This document shows positions 5,691 to 11,202 of a DNA stretch of 11,202 nucleotides, one piece after another. The stretch covers positions 1 to 11,202 of the forward strand of contig JAAEMD010000530.1 of assembly GCA_024225875.1 (NCBI GenBank), written 5' to 3'. A program made the translations under genes and the position numbers. Below the pieces are notes generated by a model that searched no databases, was not told the DNA's origin, and saw nothing but the letters and a program-made list of their open reading frames with translations. The DNA is from a bacterium. GTDB lineage: Bacteria; Margulisbacteria; Marinamargulisbacteria; JAAEMD01. How positions within the stretch are numbered: the stretch's first letter is position 1; each line of letters begins with the position of its first letter.

Positions 5691-6617
5691 TTATTCAGAA
5701 GGAATTACTTTGGCACTACCATCATTATAAATTTGGACCTGTCCATATATCACACCATTTTCATCAGCAACAGTTGATGAAGTATAATCTGTAGTACTCC
5801 TGGAATCAAGATCTGTAGCAGACAGAGTGCCATTATAATTTTCTTTAACTCCATCATTATCAGCATCATACTTAAGAATAAAAGGCATGCTAAGTGAGGT
5901 TATAAGATAAATATGATGTTCCTTAATTGTGTTATAAACCGTGCTGGTCGAATAGCCATCAGTAATAATAAATTCCAATCCTGACTTATATAACATCGTT
6001 GAATTATAGACAGGTATTGTATTTATACACATCAAGTCTTCGACTACTGTTTCATCAGCTACTGTATGAATTAACATATGAGCTTCCTTTGTATATAGTT
6101 CCAATTCACTTTTGATATATCTATCTTTTATATAGTGTCCTTTCTTTCCAGTGTCTATCTCATATTCCCAGCTGGTAAAAATGCCTGTTTCTCCTGAAAA
6201 ATCATTTTTCCCTGTAAATCTGGTTTTTTGATATTCTTTCATCCCCAGATTAAAACTTTCTTTTTGTTCAAAACCTAAATCAGTAGCTTTTCCTCTCCAT
6301 AAACTTGGATCTTTTTCTTCTGATTGAGATTGAATAAATAGTGATTGACGAGATGATGCATTTGTAATAGAAGCAGCTTTATTTTCAAGAGTGACATTTT
6401 CATGTTCTTTAGTTTTATTAACGTTATTACCTTCATTAAATGCATTTGCTATAGCTTGCAAAACAGCTTCTTTTTGCTCTAATGACACATTTGAGCCGAG
6501 TACATTTGATTCTGGTGATGTAGTGGAAGATGCTTTGCCGCATCCTGTTAAACTTAATACCGATACTACAAATAGAAAACAAAAAATAGAATTTTTAAAT
6601 ACTTCTTTTAATTTCAT
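5691..6617 (-). CDS. Lipoprotein of unknown function, Ser/Thr/Asn-rich
   Basis: 308 aa. The signal peptide ends in lipobox L-T-G-C with Cys26 lipidated; Gly at +2 favours the outer membrane. Residues 27 to about 95 are low-complexity and rich in Ser, Asn, Glu and Thr, probably a flexible tether. The remaining part is strand-rich (for example EYEIDTGKKGHYIKD, GLEFIITDGYSTSTVYN) with no family I recognise. Residues DADNDG resemble a calcium-binding D-x-D-x-D-G loop, but the Glu expected at loop position 12 is Asn. GGGGTG (6625-6630, - strand) lies 7 nt before ATG. It is a single-gene unit, divergent from the membrane glycosyltransferase-like gene, with repeat C about 105 bp upstream. Confidence 0.85.
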   Translation of the reverse strand: MKLKEVFKNSIFCFLFVVSVLSLTGCGKASSTTSPESNVLGSNVSLEQKEAVLQAIANAFNEGNNVNKTKEHENVTLENKAASITNASSRQSLFIQSQSEEKDPSLWRGKATDLGFEQKESFNLGMKEYQKTRFTGKNDFSGETGIFTSWEYEIDTGKKGHYIKDRYIKSELELYTKEAHMLIHTVADETVVEDLMCINTIPVYNSTMLYKSGLEFIITDGYSTSTVYNTIKEHHIYLITSLSMPFILKYDADNDGVKENYNGTLSATDLDSRSTTDYTSSTVADENGVIYGQVQIYNDGSAKVIPSE

Positions 6618-6716
6618 AAATAAACACCCCTTATATAATCTTAGATTAGAGTATCAGAAATTAGCACTTAACTCCCACCGTAAAGTCCTGCGATATTTTT
6701 TTTCAATGAAATAATG

Positions 6717-6745
6717 CATACAGCTGTTCCAAAGTAAAATGTCCG
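6717..6745 (-). promoter_or_regulatory. Candidate hybrid promoter at the right end of repeat C
   Basis: On the - strand, CGGACA (6740-6745), a 17-bp spacer, then TGTATG (6717-6722), facing the lipoprotein gene that starts at 6617. The -10 is poor (TG in place of TA), so this end may be inactive. It is listed because the geometry is identical to the other ends. Confidence 0.2.
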
Positions 6746-6832
6746 ACACTTAAAGTTTTCAAATGACTTCGTTTATGTACGTCAGCACACTGCAATCAGG
6801 CATTTAAACGGACAGTTCAATTTGTACCAGCT
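6722..6832 (-). repeat. MITE-like dispersed repeat, copy C
   Basis: A 111-bp reverse-orientation copy in the 357-bp divergent spacer between the lipoprotein (6617) and the membrane protein gene (6975). Both arms and the inner blocks are conserved. TA follows the terminal GC on the right side (6832-6833); on the left the flank reads CA. Apart from this copy and its candidate end promoters I see no clear promoter or RNA element in the spacer. Confidence 0.85.
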
Positions 6833-6837
6833 ACAGT
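6809..6837 (+). promoter_or_regulatory. Candidate hybrid promoter at the left end of repeat C
   Basis: CGGACA (6809-6814), a 17-bp spacer, then TACAGT (6832-6837), pointing at the membrane protein gene with a leader of about 130 nt. The match to consensus is moderate. Confidence 0.3.
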
Positions 6838-6974
6838 TAGTATTTCCATTTTAAATCTTCGGCAAATTTTATTCTTGCTGATCGGAATAGCAATAATTTA
6901 AGAGAATCGGTCTCGTTAAGATGAAAAGTCAAATTCTACAAGAAAAAAACATTATATGTTAATATGATATTAAA

Positions 6975-8147
6975 ATGTTCAAGGCAGCTAAAAAAATAAC
7001 TAAAAACTTCCAAAACTTGAAAGACACCTGGATAGTGATTTTATTTATAACTGTAATATCCATACTTTACGGGGACTCGCTATTCTATGGATATATTACA
7101 GATGACTTCGGATTGATAACTACAAATATCCCGGAAATACTAAGTAAACTATATCATGGAGAACAATTCAGGCCATTATGGTATTTTTCGTATTATTTAA
7201 CAAACTATTTTTTTCAATCGTCTATTTTTGATCATTTAATCAATTTACTTCTTTATTGTTTTGCTGTGGTACTTGCGTATAAATTTGCACTGAATTACAC
7301 AAGCAAATTAAGATCTGTCATAGTAATTTTATTCTGGATAATACTCCCCTGGACGGTATTTCCTGTGGTTTGGATAAGCCAGAGAAATGACTTAATAATG
7401 TATATATTTGTACTTTTATCACTGAATACCTTTTTAAAAGGAAATATTTTTAGAGCAGGTTTTTTTGCGTTGCTTTCATTTTTAGGGAAAGTGACATCAA
7501 TGTTTTTTCCCATTTTTTTTATTTATAGAGGAATAAAAGAAAAAAAAATACATTTAATAGTAACAAATTCGCTGTTGTTCTTTTGTGTTTTCTTTTTGGC
7601 ATTGTTTGGGTTTCTTAATCATGTAGATCCTGCGTATTCACAAAATATAAATATATTTTTTAAAGCTTCAAAATATTTGTTTCATATAATTGAATCATCA
7701 ATAACTCAATTTATTCCGATGCCATTTTATATTAACAAGTATCACTTTGCTATCTATGCAATATCTTTGATTTTCGCTTTTAAAGCTTTAAAACTCACTT
7801 CATTAAAAAACATACGGGATATCATAGTACTTGCTTTATTGTTTGCTCTCCCTACAGCTATATGCCCTCAATTAAGAGTTGTTGGAATGGAGTCCTTTTT
7901 TATATTATTGATTATAGTATCTTCAGTTAAAGTTGCTAACGAAAAATATTTAGCTGTATTTATTACTTTATTCACTTTATTTAACGTACTTGCAGTTTTT
8001 GAAATAAAAAGGAATTTTAATGAAGAGAGCTATACAAAAAAAAGCTCTTATAGTTCAGTTAAATCTCGATATTACCTTAATGATTACTATAAAAATAAAC
8101 AAGCCGTTTTATTGAAAATTATGAGACTAGCTCAAAAAACATTTTAG
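6975..8147 (+). CDS. GT-C-type integral membrane glycosyltransferase-like protein
   Basis: 390 aa, very hydrophobic, with roughly 8-10 membrane segments. The first (about residues 19-37) is followed by an Asp-Asp pair (43-44) in YITDDFGL, the place where GT-C enzymes carry their catalytic acidic residues. Further matches to the bacterial O-mannosyltransferase/TMTC-like group are FRPLWYFSYYLTN (65-77) leading to DHLINLLL, the VVWISQRNDL block (131-140), and LSFLGKVTSMFFP (168-179). Such enzymes transfer sugars from polyprenyl-phosphate donors on the outer face of the inner membrane; donor and acceptor are unknown here. The C-terminal TPR region of longer relatives is missing, and the protein ends in a basic, Tyr-rich tail. 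No convincing ribosome-binding site precedes ATG 6975, but an in-frame stop at 6960-6962 leaves no better start. Confidence 0.75.
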   Translation: MFKAAKKITKNFQNLKDTWIVILFITVISILYGDSLFYGYITDDFGLITTNIPEILSKLYHGEQFRPLWYFSYYLTNYFFQSSIFDHLINLLLYCFAVVLAYKFALNYTSKLRSVIVILFWIILPWTVFPVVWISQRNDLIMYIFVLLSLNTFLKGNIFRAGFFALLSFLGKVTSMFFPIFFIYRGIKEKKIHLIVTNSLLFFCVFFLALFGFLNHVDPAYSQNINIFFKASKYLFHIIESSITQFIPMPFYINKYHFAIYAISLIFAFKALKLTSLKNIRDIIVLALLFALPTAICPQLRVVGMESFFILLIIVSSVKVANEKYLAVFITLFTLFNVLAVFEIKRNFNEESYTKKSSYSSVKSRYYLNDYYKNKQAVLLKIMRLAQKTF

Positions 8148-8159
8148 AGAAATTTAATG

Positions 8160-8192
8160 CTAAATTAAACGGTCTATAGATTTAGTTTTTTT
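8160..8192 (+). terminator. Weak intrinsic terminator after the membrane protein gene
   Basis: CTAAAT (8160-8165) and ATTTAG (8180-8185) form an AT-rich 6-bp stem with a 14-nt loop, followed at once by seven T residues. It begins 12 bp after the stop codon, in the gap between convergent genes. The stem is weak but the T-run is well placed. Confidence 0.4.
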
Positions 8193-8237
8193 AAAATATT
8201 TTTATGCTGTTTATTCCTTATTTTTATCTATAAATCA

Positions 8238-8855
8238 CTATTTTTTAACTGGCTGCCGAATAATAGTTTTAAGTTTTTCAGGAGCAGATCGACTGGGGTC
8301 AGATAAATAAACTTCATGGTGGTGGCCATTAAACTGATACCCATTTTCATTTATAAATTGATGCAGTTTTTTAATTGTCGGGCCTTCTTCTGAATAAGGG
8401 CCTTTGTGAAGAATTTGGGCACAGAGACCTTCTGACAGCTGTTCAAACTTGATATTTGTCAGTTGAGGAAGATTTTTCTTTTTTTGGACCTGAGTTGCTG
8501 CTGTTTTCATGATTTCATCATTAATAAAATCAGGTTGCATAATCATGGTTTTCCAAAGCCAGTTTGACTTATCGTTGATGTCAAAATCTTTCATATTTTC
8601 AACCCACCACAAACTTTCAAGTGGCAAGACCCCGTAGTCAATCGCTTGAGATCCTTTTTTAATAATGAATTTTATCGAATAAGACAATGAAAATAATGTT
8701 TCAATAGCTTCTCTGTAAGCGGATGTTGTATTAGGGTCTCCTTTGCCTGAAATAGAAAGGTAATTTACTTTTGGAACATCAATAACAGCTGCATCTTTAT
8801 AAGATGCAGAAAATAGTTTCTTATATTCCTTTTTTAGATCGATTTTTTTCATCAT
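8238..8855 (-). CDS. GyrI-like small-molecule-binding domain protein
   Basis: 205 aa. The pattern KKIDLKKEYKKLFSAS...VIDVPKVNYLSISGKGDPNTTSAYREAIETLFSLSYSIKF matches stand-alone GyrI-like (SOUL/GyrI fold) cytoplasmic proteins. So do PLESLWWVE in the middle and the late ILHKGPYSEEGPTIKKLHQFINENGYQ plus HHEVYLSDPSRSAPEKLKTIIR. The superfamily binds or hydrolyses small, often hydrophobic or cationic molecules; the ligand is unknown. Two adjacent Met codons (8855, 8852) are possible starts; GGAAG about 11 nt upstream slightly favours the inner one. It is probably the third gene of the sensor cluster, but repeat D separates it from the SRPBCC gene and supplies a possible promoter of its own. Confidence 0.85.
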   Translation of the reverse strand: MMKKIDLKKEYKKLFSASYKDAAVIDVPKVNYLSISGKGDPNTTSAYREAIETLFSLSYSIKFIIKKGSQAIDYGVLPLESLWWVENMKDFDINDKSNWLWKTMIMQPDFINDEIMKTAATQVQKKKNLPQLTNIKFEQLSEGLCAQILHKGPYSEEGPTIKKLHQFINENGYQFNGHHHEVYLSDPSRSAPEKLKTIIRQPVKK

Positions 8856-8875
8856 TATATATTCAACTTCCTTTC

Positions 8876-8904
8876 ATTATAGCTGGTACAAATTGAACTG
8901 TCCG
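8876..8904 (-). promoter_or_regulatory. Candidate hybrid promoter at the left end of repeat D
   Basis: On the - strand, CGGACA (8899-8904) inside the repeat, a 17-bp spacer, and a perfect TATAAT (8876-8881). Only the first base of the TATAAT lies within the repeat as drawn; the rest is flank. It faces the GyrI-like gene starting at 8855, giving a short leader that still contains the ribosome-binding site. This is the best promoter match among the eight repeat ends. Confidence 0.5.
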
Positions 8905-8992
8905 TTTAAATGGCTGAGTGCAGTTTCACAAACGCACATAAATGAAGTCATTTGAAAACTTTAAGTGTCGGACATTTTACTTTGGATCAGCT
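8881..8992 (+). repeat. MITE-like dispersed repeat, copy D
   Basis: A 112-bp copy in the same orientation as copy A. It lies between the SRPBCC and GyrI-like genes, 7 bp after the TGA of the former and 25 bp before the latter. TA precedes the terminal GC on the left (8880-8881); on the right the flank reads TG. Arms and inner blocks are conserved, although the central block is more diverged (ACGCACATAAATGAA). Confidence 0.85.
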
Positions 8993-8999
8993 GTATTAT

Positions 9000-9419
9000 T
9001 CAATTTATAGCCTCCGCAAGTTTCTTCAGGTTAATCATTGATTCAGGAAGCTCCGAAACCAGTGATTTACCAATAATTTTTGAAAATAAGAAACTCAAAG
9101 CCCCTTGAATAACAATAGAATGTGTAATGCTTATCGTATTCTCCTTTTCAACAATTTCATGAGTAAAAATAAGTTGAGTTAATGGCAATTTTGATTGAGT
9201 AACAAATCTCTTGTTTTTCACAGCTGTGCTTACAATAAATGAAGTACATGGGCCATTCCTGGGTTTTAGCTGTCCCTTCGAGCCTTCCTGGAATGGAGCC
9301 TTCATTTGGCTCCATTCAATACTATTGTCCCATTTTTTCCAGTTCTCTACGTCACTCCAGAGTTGCCAAAGAGTTTCTGGTGTAGCATTGATTTCAATGT
9401 TATGACTAAATTTCCACAT
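9000..9419 (-). CDS. SRPBCC family (polyketide cyclase/START-like) protein
   Basis: 139 aa, a single START-like domain. The N-terminus MWKFSHNIEINATPETLWQLWSDVENWKKWDNSIEWSQM is the classic SRPBCC opening: a first strand, a helix starting APxxxW, then a W-x-x-W-D pattern. It is followed by curved-sheet strands and a long C-terminal helix (SELPESMINLKKLAEAI). The fold makes a deep hydrophobic pocket; the ligand or reaction is unknown. AGGA (9426-9429, - strand) lies 6 nt before ATG. The gene begins 17 bp after the Cass2-like gene, so the two share a transcript. Its stop codon is 7 bp from repeat D. Confidence 0.88.
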   Translation of the reverse strand: MWKFSHNIEINATPETLWQLWSDVENWKKWDNSIEWSQMKAPFQEGSKGQLKPRNGPCTSFIVSTAVKNKRFVTQSKLPLTQLIFTHEIVEKENTISITHSIVIQGALSFLFSKIIGKSLVSELPESMINLKKLAEAIN

Positions 9420-9436
9420 ATTTATTCCTGCTGGTG

Positions 9437-9907
9437 TTAATTTGAAACACCTATAAAAATTTCCATTTCGCCATTATCCATATCATTTGATTTTTCTGTA
9501 TACACTTCAAAATCAGTTTCAAACTTACGGTTTAGATGGTCCTGGTCTTTCCAAATTGAAGCCCATTTATTAATAATACAATCAGGCATTTTCCCTTTAG
9601 CCAAAAATTTCTGGTATGCTCCTTCGTTAATTGAAGTAAGAACCATGCCTTGAGGTATTTTAGTAGAAGCCTCAACTTTATAACCTACTGTGGCTCTGAC
9701 CTGATACACACCAGGTTGAGTTTGCTTGTAATTATCATAAACACAAATAATGTCATCATCTATTTTCCTGGATATTTTCGAGGCGATTCCTTCCTTGAAG
9801 AACCTGCACCAAATTTGCTGAAGTCCTTGACAGTTCTCACTCATATCGGTAGTGGTATTGACTGAAATCCCTATGACATCAAACTTTCTTTTTTTCTCTA
9901 TATCCAT
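9437..9907 (-). CDS. Effector-binding protein, GyrI/Cass2-like
   Basis: 156 aa. The sequence follows the stand-alone effector-binding domain seen at the C-terminus of AraC-type activators and in the integron cassette protein Cass2. Key stretches are FDVIGISVNTT, then VRATVGYKVEASTKIPQGMVLTSINEGAYQKFLAKGKMPDCIINKWASIW, and NRKFETDFEVYTEKSND ending in EMEIFIGVSN. No DNA-binding domain is present, so it would sense or sequester a ligand rather than bind DNA. AAGGAG lies 9 nt before ATG, and a strong promoter with palindromic half-sites precedes it. It is the first gene after the WYL regulator, and the SRPBCC gene follows 17 bp later. Confidence 0.85.
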   Translation of the reverse strand: MDIEKKRKFDVIGISVNTTTDMSENCQGLQQIWCRFFKEGIASKISRKIDDDIICVYDNYKQTQPGVYQVRATVGYKVEASTKIPQGMVLTSINEGAYQKFLAKGKMPDCIINKWASIWKDQDHLNRKFETDFEVYTEKSNDMDNGEMEIFIGVSN

Positions 9908-9925
9908 TATGTTTTTCTCCTTAAA

Positions 9926-9947
9926 ATACTATTTTAGTATAATACTA
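9926..9947. promoter_or_regulatory. Overlapping palindromes, candidate operator
   Basis: Three exact half-sites in alternating orientation: ATACTA (9926-9931), TAGTAT (9935-9940) and ATACTA (9942-9947). The first two make a palindrome with a 3-bp gap, the last two one with a 1-bp gap. They cover the -10 box and start region of the promoter for the Cass2-like/SRPBCC genes, a typical repressor position. The neighbouring WYL regulator is the obvious candidate binder. Confidence 0.45.
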
Positions 9948-9964
9948 CATAAGTACAGTGACAA
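9936..9964 (-). promoter_or_regulatory. Strong sigma70-type promoter for the sensor-gene operon
   Basis: On the - strand, TTGTCA (9959-9964), a 17-bp spacer, then TATACT (9936-9941); each box matches the consensus at five of six positions. It lies in the 70-bp gap between the WYL regulator's stop and the Cass2-like gene, so these genes can be expressed independently of the regulator's transcript. Confidence 0.6.
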
Positions 9965-9977
9965 ACGTATGTCATAT

Positions 9978-10904
9978 TCAGGAATATAATTTCACAATAT
10001 TCTGGGCTCTATTTTTGATAAGGTCAGCTATTCGCTTTGGTTTGCATATTTGAATGGAGCTTCCAAAACTAAGCAACAATCCGTATAACCACTCATTTTC
10101 AGGTAATTGAACTTGAAGCATGCCATACTCACCTGTATATTCAGCATGCTCTAATCCAAACATATCGCTAATAAATGTACTGGCTTCTTTATGAAATTGC
10201 AGAGTCAATTTGACAGATTTATCTGGATTCTTAGCTTTTTCTCTATAGTCATTGATGCTTTTTTCACGACGTGAGAAGGATTGATCTGATATTTTTAATT
10301 TTTGAATTCTAGATAACCGAAATAGACGAAAGTCTTTTTTATTTTGACAATAGCCAAATAAATACCAGTTTGCTCCCTTTAACAGCAGGGTCATTGGCTC
10401 GACTATTCTGGCGAGTTGTTCTTTTTTTAAGTTATGGTAAGTGAAGGTGATTAGTACGCTGTCATAGATAGCTGTCTGTATGTCAGTCAGTTTGTTTTGC
10501 AGCGACTTTCCCATTCCCCATGGTTGAGAATCAATAACTACGTGGTTCATTTTTTGAGCAATATCCTTATTCTTTGATTGTGGGATAAGACTACTCATCT
10601 TATCCAGCGTTTGTTTTACAGAGGGGTGCGAAATGCCTCTTTCAACACTACTAAGTGCAGATAAAATATTGGCAATATCATCCAGGGATAATACCCTTCG
10701 GTCCAGCAGGTAGTCAGGCATTATTTCCCAGCCGCCTTGCTTACCCTGAATGGATACTATTGGAATATTTGACAATGAGATTGTTTGTAAGTCTCTAAAT
10801 ATAGTTCTGATAGAGACCCCAAACTCAAGTGCTAATTGCTTTGTGGTAAGTCGTTTATGTGAAAGTAATTTAATAACAATAGATAAGAGTCGGTCTAATC
10901 TCAC
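9978..10904 (-). CDS. WYL-domain transcriptional regulator (YafY/DeoR-HTH type)
   Basis: 308 aa. The N-terminal winged helix-turn-helix (residues 1 to about 60) includes RLTTKQLALEFGVSIRTIFRDLQTI. The WYL domain follows around 135-215, with W180-Y181-L182 in GANWYLFGYC and the basic-hydrophobic FRLFRLSRI (192-200) thought to line the ligand site. A C-terminal extension domain (about 230-308) completes the usual family length. Such proteins are usually ligand-responsive repressors or activators. The start is GTG at 10902-10904; an in-frame TAA lies shortly upstream with no other start between, and no ribosome-binding site is evident. It begins 5 bp after the stop of the truncated ORF upstream, suggesting former co-transcription and translational coupling. 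The probable targets are the downstream sensor genes. Confidence 0.92.
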   Translation of the reverse strand: MRLDRLLSIVIKLLSHKRLTTKQLALEFGVSIRTIFRDLQTISLSNIPIVSIQGKQGGWEIMPDYLLDRRVLSLDDIANILSALSSVERGISHPSVKQTLDKMSSLIPQSKNKDIAQKMNHVVIDSQPWGMGKSLQNKLTDIQTAIYDSVLITFTYHNLKKEQLARIVEPMTLLLKGANWYLFGYCQNKKDFRLFRLSRIQKLKISDQSFSRREKSINDYREKAKNPDKSVKLTLQFHKEASTFISDMFGLEHAEYTGEYGMLQVQLPENEWLYGLLLSFGSSIQICKPKRIADLIKNRAQNIVKLYS

Positions 10905-10909
10905 AGACG

Positions 10910-11062
10910 TTATTTATTCAGGTTATAGGTCAATGCCAAAGAAATACATTTCTTTAATTCCTTTTCAGGAATGTTGTCTGTTTTCATAAATTCAATACTT
11001 CTATTGCCACTATAACGAAATATAGCTGGGTATAGCTCTCTGAAGGTTTCAACTAAACTGGT
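10910..11062 (-). pseudogene. C-terminal fragment of a truncated gene, possibly DUF1801-like
   Basis: An open frame of 50 codons ends at TAA 10910-10912, 5 bp before the WYL gene. Its translation (LVETFRELYPAIFRYSGNRS, then IEFMKTDNIPEKELKKCISL) looks like genuine protein. The SIEF-x5-IP-x4-KK spacing recalls the end of DUF1801 (YdhG-type) proteins, a weak match. The only good start is ATG 10985-10987, which would leave 25 aa and lose the conserved-looking part. Upstream the frame stops at 11063-11065, just where an IS-like end begins, so the gene was probably cut by an insertion. Confidence 0.4.
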
Positions 11063-11063
11063 T

Positions 11064-11202
11064 CACTAGTGTCCGGTAAAAATTCAGAGCAAAGAAAGTT
11101 GCGTATGGCCTCTGATATTAGGTGATTCGTAAGAAGATAACCCAAGAAGATCAATTAAATGCTTTCTGAAAAACAGAGTTTCATTAATGATACGAGCTAG
11201 TT
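11064..11202 (-). mobile_element. Possible edge of an insertion sequence with a partial transposase-like ORF
   Basis: On the - strand an open frame enters from the right edge and stops at TGA 11084-11086, ending RGHTQLSLL. A further 18 bp on is TTTTACCGGACACTAGTG (to 11064), a layout typical of an IS: transposase stop, then terminal repeat. The ORF tail (LARIINETLFFRKHLIDLLG) is not one I can assign to a family. The other end lies outside the window, so the inverted repeat cannot be confirmed. Confidence 0.3.

Noticed and set aside
6391..6714. 107-aa + strand ORF opposite the start of the second lipoprotein
   Set aside because: It mirrors the lipoprotein's signal and linker region and has no ribosome-binding site; the opposite strand explains it.
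6618..6721. Riboswitch upstream of the second lipoprotein
   Set aside because: I could match no known riboswitch core; only an AT-rich stretch and the end of repeat C are visible.
7295..7513. 72-aa - strand ORF inside the GT-C gene
   Set aside because: It lies wholly within a well-supported membrane protein gene and has no supporting signals.
130..8992. Four similar repeats as a CRISPR array
   Set aside because: The copies are about 110 bp, kilobases apart, in both orientations, and have no regular spacers or cas genes nearby.

Overview
The window is AT-rich bacterial DNA. Two lipoproteins with clear lipoboxes, plus a small secreted protein that looks like an outer-membrane beta-barrel, point to a diderm (outer-membrane) bacterium. 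A flavodoxin/ferredoxin fusion of the kind common in anaerobes fits an anaerobic or microaerophilic lifestyle. I cannot fix the phylum from this sequence. There are no rRNA or tRNA genes and no CRISPR array.

Layout. (1) 1-1768: a dispersed repeat (copy A), then a two-gene unit on the + strand, a lipoprotein followed by a beta-barrel-like protein. (2) 2044-2758: a + strand pair, a VOC-fold protein and a TfoX N-domain protein. (3) 2828-3598: an EFR1-type flavodoxin/2x[4Fe-4S] protein on the - strand, with repeat copy B upstream. (4) 3810-5299: an ABC-F ATPase on the - strand whose two ATPase halves are in different frames, with a long structured leader. (5) 5691-6617: a second lipoprotein on the - strand. 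(6) Repeat copy C lies in the divergent space before 6975-8147, a GT-C-type membrane glycosyltransferase-like gene on the + strand. (7) 8238-10904: a - strand cluster of small-molecule-sensing proteins (WYL regulator, Cass2-like effector-binding protein, SRPBCC protein, GyrI-like protein), with copy D between the last two. (8) 10910-11202: a truncated ORF abutting what may be the edge of an insertion sequence.

The most striking signal is the repeat. Four copies of about 110 bp (A 130-240, B 3665-3774, C 6722-6832, D 8881-8992) have imperfect inverted ends and usually a flanking TA, as in a MITE. At all eight ends an outward-facing CGGACA sits exactly 17 bp from the edge, where the flanking TA would start a -10 box. 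Copy D joins its flank to read CGGACA-N17-TATAAT 26 bp before a start codon. Every copy has at least one end facing a nearby start codon, so the family looks like a mobile promoter part.

Second, the ABC-F halves are related by a -1 shift. An in-frame A_AAA_AAG heptamer, the dnaX-type slippery sequence, lies exactly where slippage would join them. A one-base deletion or a sequencing error is an equally serious explanation. Third, a palindromic triple half-site covers the -10 box of a strong promoter that drives the sensor genes downstream of the WYL regulator.
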